DNA of 64,000 nt from Arthrobacter sp. StoSoilB19 (GCF_019977275.1 NZ_AP024650.1:2666001-2730000), one strand, 5' to 3'; positions 26,488 to 38,362 are shown, numbered from the stretch's first letter. Translations and numbers: made by a program. The notes: generated from the letters alone by a model not told the origin.

Positions 26488-27183
26488 GTGCGACTTGTCA
26501 TAGCCCATTGCTCCGTTGATTACGTTGGCCGGCTCAAAGCCCATCTCCCCCTCGCCACCCGGCTCCTGCTGGTCAAGGCGGACGGCTCCGTGCTGGTCCA
26601 TTCCGACGGCGGTTCCTACAAGCCGCTGAACTGGATGAGCCCGCCTGCCACGCTGCGGGTTTCTTCCCCCGACGAAGTGGACCTCGAACTTGGCGTGGTG
26701 GAGCAGTGGACGGTGCAGTCGGCCAAGACCGATGACCGGCTCATCATCAATATCCACGAGAAGATCAGCGAGTCCTCCCACGACCTGGGCGTGGATCCCG
26801 GACTGATCAAGGACGGGGTGGAGGCTGACCTGCAGCGGCTGCTCGCCGAGCAGATCGAGACGCTTGGACAGGGCTACTCCCTCATCAGGCGCGAGTACTT
26901 CACCGCCATTGGGCCCGTGGACATCCTGGCGCGCGACGCGGACGGCGCCACCGTGGCCATTGAGCTCAAGCGCCGGGGCGACATTGACGGCGTGGAGCAA
27001 CTGACCCGGTACCTGGAGCTGCTCAACCGCGACCCTTTGCTGGCACCGGTCCGGGGAATCTTTGCTGCCCAGCAGATCAAGCCGCAGGCCAAGGTGCTGG
27101 CAAACGACCGCGGGATCGACTGCATAACGCTGGACTACGACGCCATGCGCGGAGTGGACGACAGCGAATCCCGCCTCTTCTAG
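26488..27183 (+). CDS. nucS: Endonuclease NucS (EndoMS), mismatch repair
   Basis: Mismatch-specific endonuclease that replaces MutS/MutL in most actinobacteria; it cuts both strands at mispairs and works with the beta clamp. The 231-aa protein has the N-terminal DNA-binding domain ([13 protein letters not shown]) and a RecB-like nuclease core with D145 (GPVDIL), E159 and K161 (IELKRRG), followed by [12 protein letters not shown]. The C-terminus DDSESRLF fits a clamp-binding tail. The GTG start is probably leaderless. Confidence 0.96.
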   Translation: MRLVIAHCSVDYVGRLKAHLPLATRLLLVKADGSVLVHSDGGSYKPLNWMSPPATLRVSSPDEVDLELGVVEQWTVQSAKTDDRLIINIHEKISESSHDLGVDPGLIKDGVEADLQRLLAEQIETLGQGYSLIRREYFTAIGPVDILARDADGATVAIELKRRGDIDGVEQLTRYLELLNRDPLLAPVRGIFAAQQIKPQAKVLANDRGIDCITLDYDAMRGVDDSESRLF

Positions 27184-27490
27184 TTTTTGCCTTTGTTGCT
27201 TTAGGCACTTAATTGTCCGGCATTCGGTGCAGGCTTCAGCGACATCTGTTTTTTACCTAAATTTTGTCCTTTTTGTCCTCCGGCCCGTTGACCTGCGGGA
27301 ACGGGCATGAAATTCTTATCTCAGTCTTTGTGTAGGTGTTTTTCATGCTCGCAAGACATGTTGCGAGCGCGAAGCTCCTGCAGCGCCGGATCTCCCATCG
27401 GGGAAAGGCAATCAGGATTCTTCTCGCGGAGTGACCAAGGTCGGCACGAGGTGTGCCGGTCTTAAAAAGTTCCACAATGAGGAGAAATAA
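27184..27490 (+). promoter_or_regulatory. Long leader region of the cold-shock gene
   Basis: There is no gene in these 307 nt. The region is AT-richer than its surroundings. TTGACC (27288-27293) is a possible -35, with AATTCT at 27311-27316 after a 17-nt spacer, which would give a leader of about 170 nt ending in the AGGAG ribosome site at 27479-27483. Long structured leaders of csp mRNAs are known to control cold induction; that role is inferred here. Confidence 0.45.
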
Positions 27491-27694
27491 ATGGCACAGG
27501 GAACCGTCAAGTGGTTCAACGCTGAAAAGGGCTTCGGCTTCATCACCCCGGATGACTCCGATGGCGATGTCTTCGTTCACTACTCCGAAATCCAGACCGG
27601 CGGCTTCAAAACCCTCGACGAGAACCAGCGCGTTCAGTTCGAAATCGGCCAGGGCGCCAAGGGTCCCCAGGCTACCGGCGTAACGCTGGTCTAG
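27491..27694 (+). CDS. Cold-shock protein, CspA family
   Basis: Single OB-fold RNA chaperone of 67 aa that binds single-stranded RNA and melts structure. Both RNA-binding motifs are intact: KGFGFI (RNP1) and VFVHY (RNP2). AGGAG lies 7 nt before the ATG, so this gene uses an ordinary ribosome site, unlike many neighbours. A strong terminator follows at 27731-27767. Confidence 0.97.
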   Translation: MAQGTVKWFNAEKGFGFITPDDSDGDVFVHYSEIQTGGFKTLDENQRVQFEIGQGAKGPQATGVTLV

Positions 27695-27730
27695 TACCGC
27701 CCGGCCGCTTCCCGCGGCTGTCAGCGAATC

Positions 27731-27767
27731 AAATGGTCCCCGGCAGGATTGCCGGGGACCATTTTTT
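27731..27767 (+). terminator. Rho-independent terminator of the cold-shock gene
   Basis: Perfect 15-bp stem (27731-27745 with 27750-27764), a GGAT loop, and a run of six T (27762-27767). It can also serve the convergent DUF2156 gene. Confidence 0.93.
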
Positions 27768-27787
27768 ATGCCGGCGTTGCTGCCGCC

Positions 27788-30436
27788 TCAGGTCACCAGC
27801 TTGCGCACCAGCCGGGCGCCCTGCGCCAGGGAAAGACCGGGGAGGTAGGCGCGGGTCAGCGCCCTGCCGATGGCGGGCAGGTGCAACGGATCCTGGTAGT
27901 ACAGGTAAAGCGCCCGGTACTCCGGCTTGAACCGGGACTTGAAGGCCGCCAGGGAGCGGAAGCCGTAGACCGGCTCAAGCGCGTGGCCCACCAGGTCCAG
28001 GATCCTGACCAGGTTCTGCGCGCCCTCATCGGGGGCGCCCTCCTGTTGCCCTGCGTCCTCGCCCCCGCCGGGCCCCCCGGCGCCTGTTCCCTCAGCACCC
28101 GTTCCCCCAGCGCCTGTTCCCTCCGCGCCTGTTCCTGTTCCCCGCTCCGGCTGGGCATCGGGACGGCTGGCCAGCGGCGAACCCGACAGGGAGATCACGT
28201 CCACGGAATCCCGCAACTCCAGTACGGCGGAGGCAATCAGGAATTCCATCACCCCCGGAAATCCTTCACTGCCGCGGCGCATGACATCCAGGGTCCTGCT
28301 TACCAGCCGCCCGCCGTCGTACACGGGCAGCCAGCTGGTCACGCCGTGGACCACGCCGTGGCCGTCCACGGCCAGGCAGCACAGGACCTCCTCGTCGTCG
28401 AGCTCGTCCACTCCCCCCAGCGTGAAGCCCATTTCCGGAACGGACTTGCCGGCCGCCCATTCCTCGGACACTTCGTTCAGCCTTAGCCGGAGCGTTGCGG
28501 GCAGCGAATGGTAGGAGCCCCAGACGGCATGGACGCCCAGCTTCGCGGCGCGGTTCAGGGCGGTCCTGACGTTCTGCCATTCCTTGCCTTTGAACTCAAG
28601 CTCGTTCAGCGCCAGCCGGGTCTCCTGGGCCACGGCCACGCGGGAGAAGCCGCGTTCCCTCAGTACCGGCCACATGGTGTCGTCGCAGGAATACAGCGCC
28701 GGTATCAGGGCCTGGCTGCGGCAGTAGTCCAGGAAGCCTTCGGTGACCCGCTGCTCGGCCTTGCGGTCACCGAATGCACCGCCCAGGGTCAGGGCCACGG
28801 TCCCATGCTGCTGGAAGGCCATGCCGCCTGCGCCGTCCGGGCTGAACCAGTACGTGTTGGGCTCCCACAGTGCCATCCAGGACAAGGGTCCGCCGCCCTG
28901 GTGGAGCAGTTCCCGGGCGTGGCTGCGGTCCTGCCGTCCGAAGTGGAGGCCGTGGTGCCGGCCCACCAGCACCCACAACACCGCCGCCAGGGCCACGAGC
29001 CAGAACACCGGTCCCGAGTAGGCGAACAGCAGTGCTTCGGCGCTGTCGCGTTCCGGGAAGACCCGGCGGAAATTCTGCGGAATGGGCACCGGGACGTACT
29101 GCCGGGCCAACTCGGCGAAAAGGCCCAGCAAGCCGCCGTCACGGGACAGTCCGCCGGACCAGAACCAGGCCACGGTATATGAGCTGGCCAGCACCAGCCA
29201 GGTTCCGCAGACCACCGCAGCGAGCGTCCGCCGGGCGCCCGGACGCGTCTGCACGCGGAACTGCCGCCGGTTCAGCCACAGGACCACTGCCAGCAGCAGC
29301 GGAACCACCACGAGCGGCAGCACATGTGCGAAGGCCGAGGACAGCGGCGTTGCATGCGTGCCCTGCAGGCGTGAGGGAACAAGGGCGAACAGTGCCAGGT
29401 AGACCGCGGCGAGGGCGGTGACAGCCAACTGGATGGCCAGCGCGATGTTCAGGGCCAGCCGGCGGCCCCGGCGCATGCCGTCCGCGCAGATCAGCAGCAG
29501 GAGGACCGGCACCACGGCCAGCGCCAGGCCGAACGGGCCGGCAAACCCTGCCCTGCCCGTTTCCAGGCAAGTGGCGTCAACGGTGGCGCCGCAGTTGAAG
29601 ATCAGTTGGTTCAGCGTGGGCATCGGGCTCAGGACGACGTCCCGGAGCAAAGCCAGCGGGCCGGTTGGCGCACGCGTGATTCCGGTCAGGATGGGACCCA
29701 CCGCGAACACGGCAACGGTCAGGGCCAGGAGGTTCCTGGTTTCCCGGCCCGTCGACCGGTGACGGTGAAGCCGCCCCTGGTCCCCCTGGATCCACCAGCC
29801 TGCAAGGAGGCCAAGAAGGGCGCCGATGAGGCCAATGACGGTTTCGGCGTGCCCCACGTACAGGACCAGCAGCAGGGAAATGGACAGCACCACGGTGCGG
29901 AGCCGGCGCTGCCACAGCAGCGTGATCCGGGCACTGGCCGCAAGCCCGGCAATAAGCACCGGGGCATACGGACCGATGAGCCTGTCATCCACCATCCGGT
30001 CCAGCCAGCCGTCGCCCACATACACGGCCAGCTGGGTTACCAGGAGGAACACCGTGACGGCCGCGAATTGCCCGCCAAAGAACAGTCCGACGGCGGCCCG
30101 CCGGCCAAGCTTGCGCTCCGCCAGGCCCAGCAGCAGCACGATCATCAGCGACGCGGCGAGGTAGGCGAGCGGGTTAGTGGCGAAGAAGGCGCTGGTGAAC
30201 AGCGTCCACCACTGCCCGCTGCGCAGCCCGGGGCCGCTGACCGAGGCCAGGCCAAGGAGCTGCTCCGGCGGGCCGTCAAGGAAGCTTCCGGTCAGGGCAG
30301 CGGCCGCAAGGAAGGCAACCAGCACGCCCAGGGTGAAGGGCATGGATTTCAGCGTGAGCAGCGCCTGCTGGACTGCCGGACGTCCGACGGCGGCCCACAT
30401 CAGGGCGGCCGTGCGTTCCGGTTTCCTGGTGCTCAC
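27788..30436 (-). CDS. DUF2156 phosphatidylglycerol-lysyltransferase-like protein with rhomboid-like membrane domain
   Basis: Membrane protein of 882 aa. The N-terminal third resembles the rhomboid fold (QWWTLFTSAFF, GHAETVIGLIGALLG) but lacks the GxSx catalytic serine (GPYAPV at that place). More membrane segments follow, then a C-terminal DUF2156 domain, as in MprF-type enzymes that transfer aminoacyl groups to phosphatidylglycerol (FSPDGAGGMAFQQHGTVA, YSCDD, ALNRA). A Gly/Thr/Glu tandem repeat (DNA about 28060-28145) interrupts the DUF2156 part. GTG 30436 overlaps the esterase stop by 4 nt and is preferred over ATG 30451. The aminoacyl donor and lipid are unknown. Confidence 0.75.
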   Translation of the reverse strand: MSTRKPERTAALMWAAVGRPAVQQALLTLKSMPFTLGVLVAFLAAAALTGSFLDGPPEQLLGLASVSGPGLRSGQWWTLFTSAFFATNPLAYLAASLMIVLLLGLAERKLGRRAAVGLFFGGQFAAVTVFLLVTQLAVYVGDGWLDRMVDDRLIGPYAPVLIAGLAASARITLLWQRRLRTVVLSISLLLVLYVGHAETVIGLIGALLGLLAGWWIQGDQGRLHRHRSTGRETRNLLALTVAVFAVGPILTGITRAPTGPLALLRDVVLSPMPTLNQLIFNCGATVDATCLETGRAGFAGPFGLALAVVPVLLLLICADGMRRGRRLALNIALAIQLAVTALAAVYLALFALVPSRLQGTHATPLSSAFAHVLPLVVVPLLLAVVLWLNRRQFRVQTRPGARRTLAAVVCGTWLVLASSYTVAWFWSGGLSRDGGLLGLFAELARQYVPVPIPQNFRRVFPERDSAEALLFAYSGPVFWLVALAAVLWVLVGRHHGLHFGRQDRSHARELLHQGGGPLSWMALWEPNTYWFSPDGAGGMAFQQHGTVALTLGGAFGDRKAEQRVTEGFLDYCRSQALIPALYSCDDTMWPVLRERGFSRVAVAQETRLALNELEFKGKEWQNVRTALNRAAKLGVHAVWGSYHSLPATLRLRLNEVSEEWAAGKSVPEMGFTLGGVDELDDEEVLCCLAVDGHGVVHGVTSWLPVYDGGRLVSRTLDVMRRGSEGFPGVMEFLIASAVLELRDSVDVISLSGSPLASRPDAQPERGTGTGAEGTGAGGTGAEGTGAGGPGGGEDAGQQEGAPDEGAQNLVRILDLVGHALEPVYGFRSLAAFKSRFKPEYRALYLYYQDPLHLPAIGRALTRAYLPGLSLAQGARLVRKLVT

Positions 30437-31761
30437 CACTGCAGCCCCCACTGGGTGCCAAGGAACTGCAGCGCATCCGCGAACCGCTTGGAGGACGTAT
30501 CCCAGGAGTGGCCCGTGTGCTCCACCTCGTGTGCCTGCACGGTGAAGCCGGCGGCCTCTGCCGCAGCCGCCAGCGTGTGGAGGTTCCCCACGAACTCGGG
30601 ATCGTTCTGGCCTGCAGTAAGGTACATGCCGCTGGACTCAAACCGTTGGTGTTTCATGATCTCCAGTGGAGTCTGCTTGGTGAATTCATCTGGGTTTCCG
30701 GGAAATGCTGCGTCTATGGTCTTCTGCCGCTCCTTGGCAATGGCAGGTTCGGCCTCGCTGGAGAAGGCGAGCACGTCGGCGTAGACGTCGGGATGCCGGG
30801 TTCCCATCTGCACGGCACACGTGCCGCCGAAGGAGAAGCCACCCACAGCCCAGTGGCTGTGGTTGGTATCCACCGCCAGGGTGGAACTGATCCACTGAGG
30901 TACATCCTGCGAGAGATAGGTGTCCGCGTTGGCAATGCGGCTGTCCATGCACATGGTGTTGGCGGACTGCGACCCGTTGGGATCCGGAATGACCACCACC
31001 GGGGACACTCCGCCGTGTGCCGCGGCAAAGGAATCCATGTGACCGCGGATTGCGCCGCCGGTGAGCCAGTCCGCCGGCCCGCCCGGCTGTCCGGCCACCA
31101 GAACCAGTACCGGCAATGCGGGCCGGTTCGCCGCAAAGTAGGCCGGCGGAAGGTAGATGTAGGCCTCACGCGTGTTCATCCCGGACTGCGTTCCAGGGAT
31201 CGCGGACTTCCGCAGGACGCCCCCGTCCGGCAGCTCCCCTTCCGGCTTCCACCCCAGGAGGGGTACGCCGTCGGACGCGCCCGGACGGCGCATAAGGTCC
31301 TGTTCAAGGGCCGGTATCCGGGCCAGGGCCGTACCCAGCAGATCGCTCACGGTCCTGTTGAGGCCAAAGTACGCGTTGACTTGGATCGCCGAGAGCAGCA
31401 CCACCAGCAGTGCGGCGAGGATCCCTCCCCCGCGTCCGGCCCAGCTGCTCCGGGGCAGCCGGAGCAGGCCCAGGAGAAGAGCCGCAACACCGGGCACAAT
31501 CCACAGCAGGACGGGGTCCGGCAGGTCCTCGGGGAAGGTGGAGAAGATGTTGATGAGCGCCCAGTGCACCGTACCCACCAGCGCAAAGGCGGCTGCCGCG
31601 GCGGTGACGATGCGGACCGCCCACGCCCGGGCGCGGTGCCCCGGCGTCATGGAGGCGCGCCAGGGTGGCACCAGGAGATAGGCGGCGCCGCCCATTCCCA
31701 ATACCAGGACGGTCCCATACAGTGGACCGTCCGTGAGCCGGATGTCTGAAAGCCAATCCAC
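30433..31761 (-). CDS. Membrane-anchored esterase (alpha/beta hydrolase)
   Basis: Protein of 442 aa: about four N-terminal hydrophobic segments (to about residue 140), then an extracytoplasmic alpha/beta hydrolase of the esterase D/mycolyltransferase-like type. The nucleophile elbow is GGFSFGG, and HTGHSWD supplies the likely catalytic His. It is coupled to the DUF2156 gene by a 4-nt overlap and follows DUF2550 by 5 nt. The context suggests envelope-lipid or cell-wall ester chemistry, but the substrate is not known. Confidence 0.8.
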   Translation of the reverse strand: MDWLSDIRLTDGPLYGTVLVLGMGGAAYLLVPPWRASMTPGHRARAWAVRIVTAAAAAFALVGTVHWALINIFSTFPEDLPDPVLLWIVPGVAALLLGLLRLPRSSWAGRGGGILAALLVVLLSAIQVNAYFGLNRTVSDLLGTALARIPALEQDLMRRPGASDGVPLLGWKPEGELPDGGVLRKSAIPGTQSGMNTREAYIYLPPAYFAANRPALPVLVLVAGQPGGPADWLTGGAIRGHMDSFAAAHGGVSPVVVIPDPNGSQSANTMCMDSRIANADTYLSQDVPQWISSTLAVDTNHSHWAVGGFSFGGTCAVQMGTRHPDVYADVLAFSSEAEPAIAKERQKTIDAAFPGNPDEFTKQTPLEIMKHQRFESSGMYLTAGQNDPEFVGNLHTLAAAAEAAGFTVQAHEVEHTGHSWDTSSKRFADALQFLGTQWGLQW

Positions 31762-31766
31762 GTCGG

Positions 31767-32198
31767 CTAGCGCCAGGTCCCCACGCCTATCACCGGACCT
31801 GCCTCAAGCCAGGATGAAAGACCCGTATATGCGTCGAACTTCATGGCAAGGTGCAGGTCCTGCCCCTCATACCGGAGCTCAACGATCACAACGTCCGGTT
31901 GGACCTTGACGGCTTCCGCCTCCGTGGGTTTCCGGCGGCCCAGCAGCTCCAGCGAACTGCGCTTGAATGTGTATTTGGGACGCACGCTCAAGGAGATGAG
32001 CCTGAACCATTCAAGGTCGTTGTCCTGATAACGACAAACCCCCATCTGCCAGCTGTTTCCAGCAACGCAAATGGAGGCGTCCACCGTGCCGAGGGCACGC
32101 CGCAGGTTGAAGCGGCGCACCCCCGAAAGGCACAGTGCAATGATCAGCAATCCGAAGGCGATTGCCAGTGCGATGAACGGAATACCCGGTGCGTCCAT
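31767..32198 (-). CDS. DUF2550 family membrane protein
   Basis: Protein of 143 aa with one N-terminal membrane segment (about 6-26) and a soluble domain (FRLISLSVRPKYTFKR, VVIVELRYEGQDLHLAM) typical of DUF2550. The gene sits 10 nt behind atpC, its usual place in actinobacteria; no function is established. I chose the ATG at 32198 over an upstream start that would run back into atpC. Confidence 0.85.
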   Translation of the reverse strand: MDAPGIPFIALAIAFGLLIIALCLSGVRRFNLRRALGTVDASICVAGNSWQMGVCRYQDNDLEWFRLISLSVRPKYTFKRSSLELLGRRKPTEAEAVKVQPDVVIVELRYEGQDLHLAMKFDAYTGLSSWLEAGPVIGVGTWR

Positions 32199-32208
32199 CA
32201 AGGTCGTG

Positions 32209-32493
32209 CTAGCGGATCCCAGCGGTAGCCGAGCCGCCCAGCTGGGCGTTGTCAGCAACGATAACCACGCGGTTGTTGTCGACCGAGAAGAACCCGCCGT
32301 CGACGTCTACCGCAATACGGTCCCCGGACACCGGCTGGATGGCCAGTTCACCCTCGGCCAGGATCGCCAGCAGGGGCGAGTGGCCGGGCAGGATTCCGAT
32401 TTCACCATCGCTGGTGCGGGCCTTGACCATCTTGGCCGCTCCGGACCACACGAAGTGGTCCGCTGCGACAATCTCAACCTCAAGCTCAGCCAT
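32209..32493 (-). CDS. atpC: ATP synthase F1 epsilon subunit
   Basis: Central-stalk regulator of the F1Fo ATP synthase (94 aa). The beta-sandwich domain is present (VEIVAADHFVWSG, GEIGILPGHSPLLAIL, GGFFSVDNNRVVIVAD). The product stops right after that domain, so the C-terminal helical hairpin that inhibits ATP hydrolysis in other bacteria is very short or absent. The start lies 1 nt after the atpD stop. Confidence 0.95.
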   Translation of the reverse strand: MAELEVEIVAADHFVWSGAAKMVKARTSDGEIGILPGHSPLLAILAEGELAIQPVSGDRIAVDVDGGFFSVDNNRVVIVADNAQLGGSATAGIR

Positions 32494-32494
32494 A

Positions 32495-34923
<2,429 letters not shown>

Positions 34924-34949
34924 ACTTATCCTTTCCTAGCGTTCCATGC

Positions 34950-34987
34950 ACCGGGTGAACCGGACCCGCGGGCCCGGTTCACCCGGT
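34950..34987 (-). promoter_or_regulatory. Hairpin between atpA and atpG
   Basis: Perfect 14-bp inverted repeat (34950-34963 with 34974-34987) around a 10-nt GC-rich loop. There is no U-tract on the mRNA side, so it is unlikely to be a full terminator. It ends 26 nt before the atpG start and could be an RNA processing or stability element that sets subunit ratios. Confidence 0.7.
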
Positions 34988-34995
34988 CAGTGGAA

Positions 34996-36633
34996 CTAGC
35001 GCTTCTGCCTGACGATTTTTTCCTGGTCAACCTGGGCCTCGTCGATGGGGGCGTGCTCCTCATGCCCGGCACCGACCAGCAGGTTGTCGCCCTCGCCGAA
35101 GAAGCCCTTCTTGAAGTCGACGATCGAGGACTTCAAGGCTGCAACGGTGTCATCGTCCAGCACGTTGGTCTGGGCCAGCGTGGTCAGGATCGAGGACTTG
35201 TGGCGCAGGTGCTCCAGGAACTCGGACTCAAAGCGGCTGATGTCCTCGACCGGAACGTCGTCCAGGTAGCCGTTGGTGCCGGCCCAGATGGACACAACCT
35301 GGTCCTCGACCGGGAACGGCGAGTACTGGCCCTGCTTCAGCAGTTCCATCAGGCGGGCACCGCGGGTCAGCTGCTGGCGGGATGCGGCGTCGAGGTCGGA
35401 TGCGAACATCGCGAACGCCTGCATGTCGCGGTACTGGGCCAGGTCCAGCTTCAACGTACCGGAGACCTTCTTCATGGACTTCACCTGGGCGGCACCACCA
35501 ACGCGGGACACCGAGACACCCACGTCAACAGCGGGGCGCTGGTTGGCGTTGAAGAGGTCGGACTGCAGGAAGATCTGGCCGTCCGTGATGGAGATGACGT
35601 TGGTCGGGATGTAGGCGGACACGTCGTTCGCCTTGGTCTCGATCAACGGCAGGCCCGTCATGGAACCGGCACCGAGCTCGTCGGAGAGCTTGGCACAACG
35701 TTCCAGCAGGCGGGAGTGCAGGTAGAAGACGTCGCCCGGGTAGGCTTCGCGTCCCGGCGGGCGGCGCAGCAGCAACGACACGGCGCGGTAGGCTTCGGCC
35801 TGCTTGGACAGGTCATCGAACACGATCAGGACGTGCTTGCCGCCGTACATCCAGTGCTGGCCAATGGCCGAGCCGGCGTACGGTGCCAGGTACTTGAAGC
35901 CTGCGGGGTCGGAAGCGGGAGAAGCCACGATGGTGGTGTACTCCAGCGCGCCGTTGTCCTCGAGGGTCTGGCGGATGGCGGCGATGGTGGACGCCTTCTG
36001 CCCGATGGCGACGTAGATGCAGCGGACCTGCTTGGTCACATCGCCCGAAGCCCAGTTGGCCTTCTGGTTGATGATGGTGTCGATCGCAATGGCGGACTTG
36101 CCGGTCTGGCGGTCACCAATGATGAGCTGGCGCTGGCCGCGGCCGATCGGGATCATGGCGTCGATGGCCTTGAGCCCGGTCTGCATCGGCTCGTGCACCG
36201 ACTTGCGCTGGGTCACGCCGGGAGCCTGAAGCTCCAGTGCGCGGGTGGTCTCAGCCTTGATCTCGCCGAGGTCGTCGATGGGTACGCCCAGCGGGTCAAC
36301 AACGCGGCCGAGGAAGGCGTCGCCCACGGGCACGGACAGAACCTGCCCGGTGCGGTGGACTTCCTGGCCTTCTTCGATGCCGGTGAAGTCGCCGAGGATG
36401 ATGACGCCGATTTCGCGGACGTCGAGGTTCTGGGCGAGGCCCAGGGTGCCGTCCTCAAAGCGCAGCAGCTCGTTCGCCATGACCGAGGGAAGACCCTCAA
36501 CACGGGCGATGCCGTCACTAGCGGTGGTTACGCGGCCGACCTCTACGCGCTCTGCGTTCCCGGGTTCGTAGGACGCCGCGAACTCGTTCAGCGCATTACG
36601 GACGTCGTCGGCGTTGATGGTCAATTCGGCCAT
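34996..36633 (-). CDS. atpA: ATP synthase F1 alpha subunit
   Basis: Non-catalytic nucleotide-binding subunit of F1 (545 aa). The P-loop is GDRQTGKS, and the family blocks [16 protein letters not shown] and SISDGQIFL-like [11 protein letters not shown] are present. The C-terminus extends with an acidic/polar tail ([19 protein letters not shown]) as in other actinobacterial alpha subunits. A GGAG ribosome site precedes the ATG. Confidence 0.98.
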   Translation of the reverse strand: MAELTINADDVRNALNEFAASYEPGNAERVEVGRVTTASDGIARVEGLPSVMANELLRFEDGTLGLAQNLDVREIGVIILGDFTGIEEGQEVHRTGQVLSVPVGDAFLGRVVDPLGVPIDDLGEIKAETTRALELQAPGVTQRKSVHEPMQTGLKAIDAMIPIGRGQRQLIIGDRQTGKSAIAIDTIINQKANWASGDVTKQVRCIYVAIGQKASTIAAIRQTLEDNGALEYTTIVASPASDPAGFKYLAPYAGSAIGQHWMYGGKHVLIVFDDLSKQAEAYRAVSLLLRRPPGREAYPGDVFYLHSRLLERCAKLSDELGAGSMTGLPLIETKANDVSAYIPTNVISITDGQIFLQSDLFNANQRPAVDVGVSVSRVGGAAQVKSMKKVSGTLKLDLAQYRDMQAFAMFASDLDAASRQQLTRGARLMELLKQGQYSPFPVEDQVVSIWAGTNGYLDDVPVEDISRFESEFLEHLRHKSSILTTLAQTNVLDDDTVAALKSSIVDFKKGFFGEGDNLLVGAGHEEHAPIDEAQVDQEKIVRQKR

Positions 36634-36710
36634 CTGCAGTCCCTGCTCTCCTGTTTTGTGATCACCTTGCGATGACCGGGGTTTCTATCAGTTAGGTTGT
36701 GCTTGTCCGG

Positions 36711-37538
36711 CTAGCCGGCCAGCTGGCGCTGCAGCTCGCCCAGCTTGGTGAGGACCGAAGCGTCAAGCACTTCGTCACCAACCTGGACGCGGATGCCGCC
36801 AATGAGTGCCGGGTCAACATTGAGGTTGACCTTCAGTTCCCGCCCGTACATGGCATTCAGGCCAGCCTGCAGGCGGGCAAGCTGCGTCTGCGTCAAAGGA
36901 CGGGTCACGCTGACCGTTGCAATCCAGCGCTGCTGCCGCTTGGCCGCAAGCTCGGCGAACCGCTGCACCAGCCGGGTGGGCTTGATGCCGCGGGGCTGGG
37001 TTACAGCCTGGGCAATGAGGACTTTCGCTTCCTCACTGGCGCCGGGCACAAGCTTCTCCGCAAGTACAACCTTGGCTGCACCGCTGGCCTGTGGTTCGGA
37101 CAGAGCACGTTGTACCTCGTGGCTGGAGGCAACAGCCTGGTTGAAGGAGAACAGGTCGTTCTCCAGCTCTTCCAGGCCAGTGATTCCGGAGGCAGAAACG
37201 GCCGACTTGTTTTCAGCAACGGAAATGACCACCGTTGCGGCAAGAGTCTCGAGTGCATCGCCGATATCACGGGCGTTTGCCCAGCGTGAGCTGGCCAGTC
37301 CGCCTGCAATGTCTGCAGCATCAGCGGAGACTTTCCCGCCAACCAGCTGCTTGACCAGCGCCGACTTTTCGTCACCGTTGCGGGACGGGTCAGTCAGGGC
37401 GCGGCGCAAGCCAGCCGAGCTGTCCACCATTCCCAGAATTCCGAAGAGTTCCTTTGCCAGCTGCAGCGACGCGGTGGGAAGCTTTGCTTCCAACTCTGCC
37501 AGCGCTGTTGCCAGCGATTCGCTCGATACGCCTGCCAT
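36711..37538 (-). CDS. atpH: ATP synthase F1 delta subunit
   Basis: Peripheral-stalk connector of 275 aa, about 100 residues longer than the E. coli delta; the extension is at the N-terminal side, as in other actinobacteria. The C-terminal half keeps the delta pattern (TVSVTRPLTQTQLARLQAGL, NVDPALIGGIRVQVGDEVLDAS; each part of one conserved block). The ATG overlaps the atpF stop by 1 nt. Confidence 0.95.
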   Translation of the reverse strand: MAGVSSESLATALAELEAKLPTASLQLAKELFGILGMVDSSAGLRRALTDPSRNGDEKSALVKQLVGGKVSADAADIAGGLASSRWANARDIGDALETLAATVVISVAENKSAVSASGITGLEELENDLFSFNQAVASSHEVQRALSEPQASGAAKVVLAEKLVPGASEEAKVLIAQAVTQPRGIKPTRLVQRFAELAAKRQQRWIATVSVTRPLTQTQLARLQAGLNAMYGRELKVNLNVDPALIGGIRVQVGDEVLDASVLTKLGELQRQLAG

Positions 37539-38089
37539 TACTTAGCTGCACCTGCGTTCTGGGACTCCAGATCTGCCAGGAAGCGGTCCACAACCCGCGC
37601 TGCACGCTCATCATCGTTGAGCGATTCGCCCACGATGCGGCCTGCCAGGGTGGTGGCCAGGGTGCCTACCTCAGAGCGCAGGGACACAACGGCCGCCTGG
37701 CGCTCGGATTCGATCTGCGCGTGGGCCTGCGCGGTGATGCGGGCAGACTCTGCTGCCGCCTTCTCCTTGAGATCCGCGAGGATCTGGGCACCTTCGGCGC
37801 GGGCTTCCTCACGGATGCGGTTGGCTTCGGTGCGGGCGTCGGTCAGCTGCTGCTTGTACTCTTCGAGTGCAGCAGACGCCTCAGCCTGGGCCTTTTCAGC
37901 CTTGGCGATACCGCCTTCGATGGCCTCGGCACGCTCTGCGAAGGTCTTCTCGAACATCGGGACAACAAACTTGACCACGATGAAGAAGAGGATGGCAAAG
38001 CCCACGAAGACAACCAGCATTTCCCAGGCATTGGGAATAAGTGGGTTGACGTCGCCTTCAGCGGCGGCTGAGATGATCAGCTGATGCAT
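37538..38089 (-). CDS. atpF: ATP synthase Fo b subunit
   Basis: Peripheral-stalk subunit (183 aa): one N-terminal membrane span (about 22-42, MLVVFVGFAILFFIVVKF) then a long Ala/Glu/Lys-rich helix forming the stator dimer. It overlaps atpH by 1 nt. Confidence 0.96.
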   Translation of the reverse strand: MHQLIISAAAEGDVNPLIPNAWEMLVVFVGFAILFFIVVKFVVPMFEKTFAERAEAIEGGIAKAEKAQAEASAALEEYKQQLTDARTEANRIREEARAEGAQILADLKEKAAAESARITAQAHAQIESERQAAVVSLRSEVGTLATTLAGRIVGESLNDDERAARVVDRFLADLESQNAGAAK

Positions 38090-38143
38090 ATTTCACCCGT
38101 CCTTATCTACTCGGTTCTGAATGTTCGCTGAAGTTCTGAAGGT

Positions 38144-38362
38144 TTACTTGAGAACGAAAGCGAAGACCAGGCCCAGGATGGCGAGTGCTTCGGTCAGCGC
38201 CAGGCCAAGGAATGCGATCGGCTGCAGGACGCGCTGGGCTTCCGGCTGACGTGCAACGCCGTTGATGTAGGCAGCGAACACGAGACCCACACCGATACCA
38301 CCGCCGATAGCCGAGAGGCCATAGCCGATGAGGTTGAGGGAGCCGTTGATGGAGCCTTCCAT
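38144..38362 (-). CDS. atpE: ATP synthase Fo c subunit
   Basis: Proteolipid of 72 aa forming the proton-driven c-ring: two membrane helices joined by the polar loop ARQPEAQ. The ion-binding carboxylate is E58 in [11 protein letters not shown], and there is no Gln/Ser sodium-type ligand set obvious, so protons are the likely coupling ion. An AAAGGA site followed by an A-tract precedes the ATG at 38362. Confidence 0.97.
   Translation of the reverse strand: MEGSINGSLNLIGYGLSAIGGGIGVGLVFAAYINGVARQPEAQRVLQPIAFLGLALTEALAILGLVFAFVLK

Noticed and set aside
27788..30436. Active rhomboid protease in the DUF2156 fusion
   Set aside because: The GxSx nucleophile is missing where it should be.
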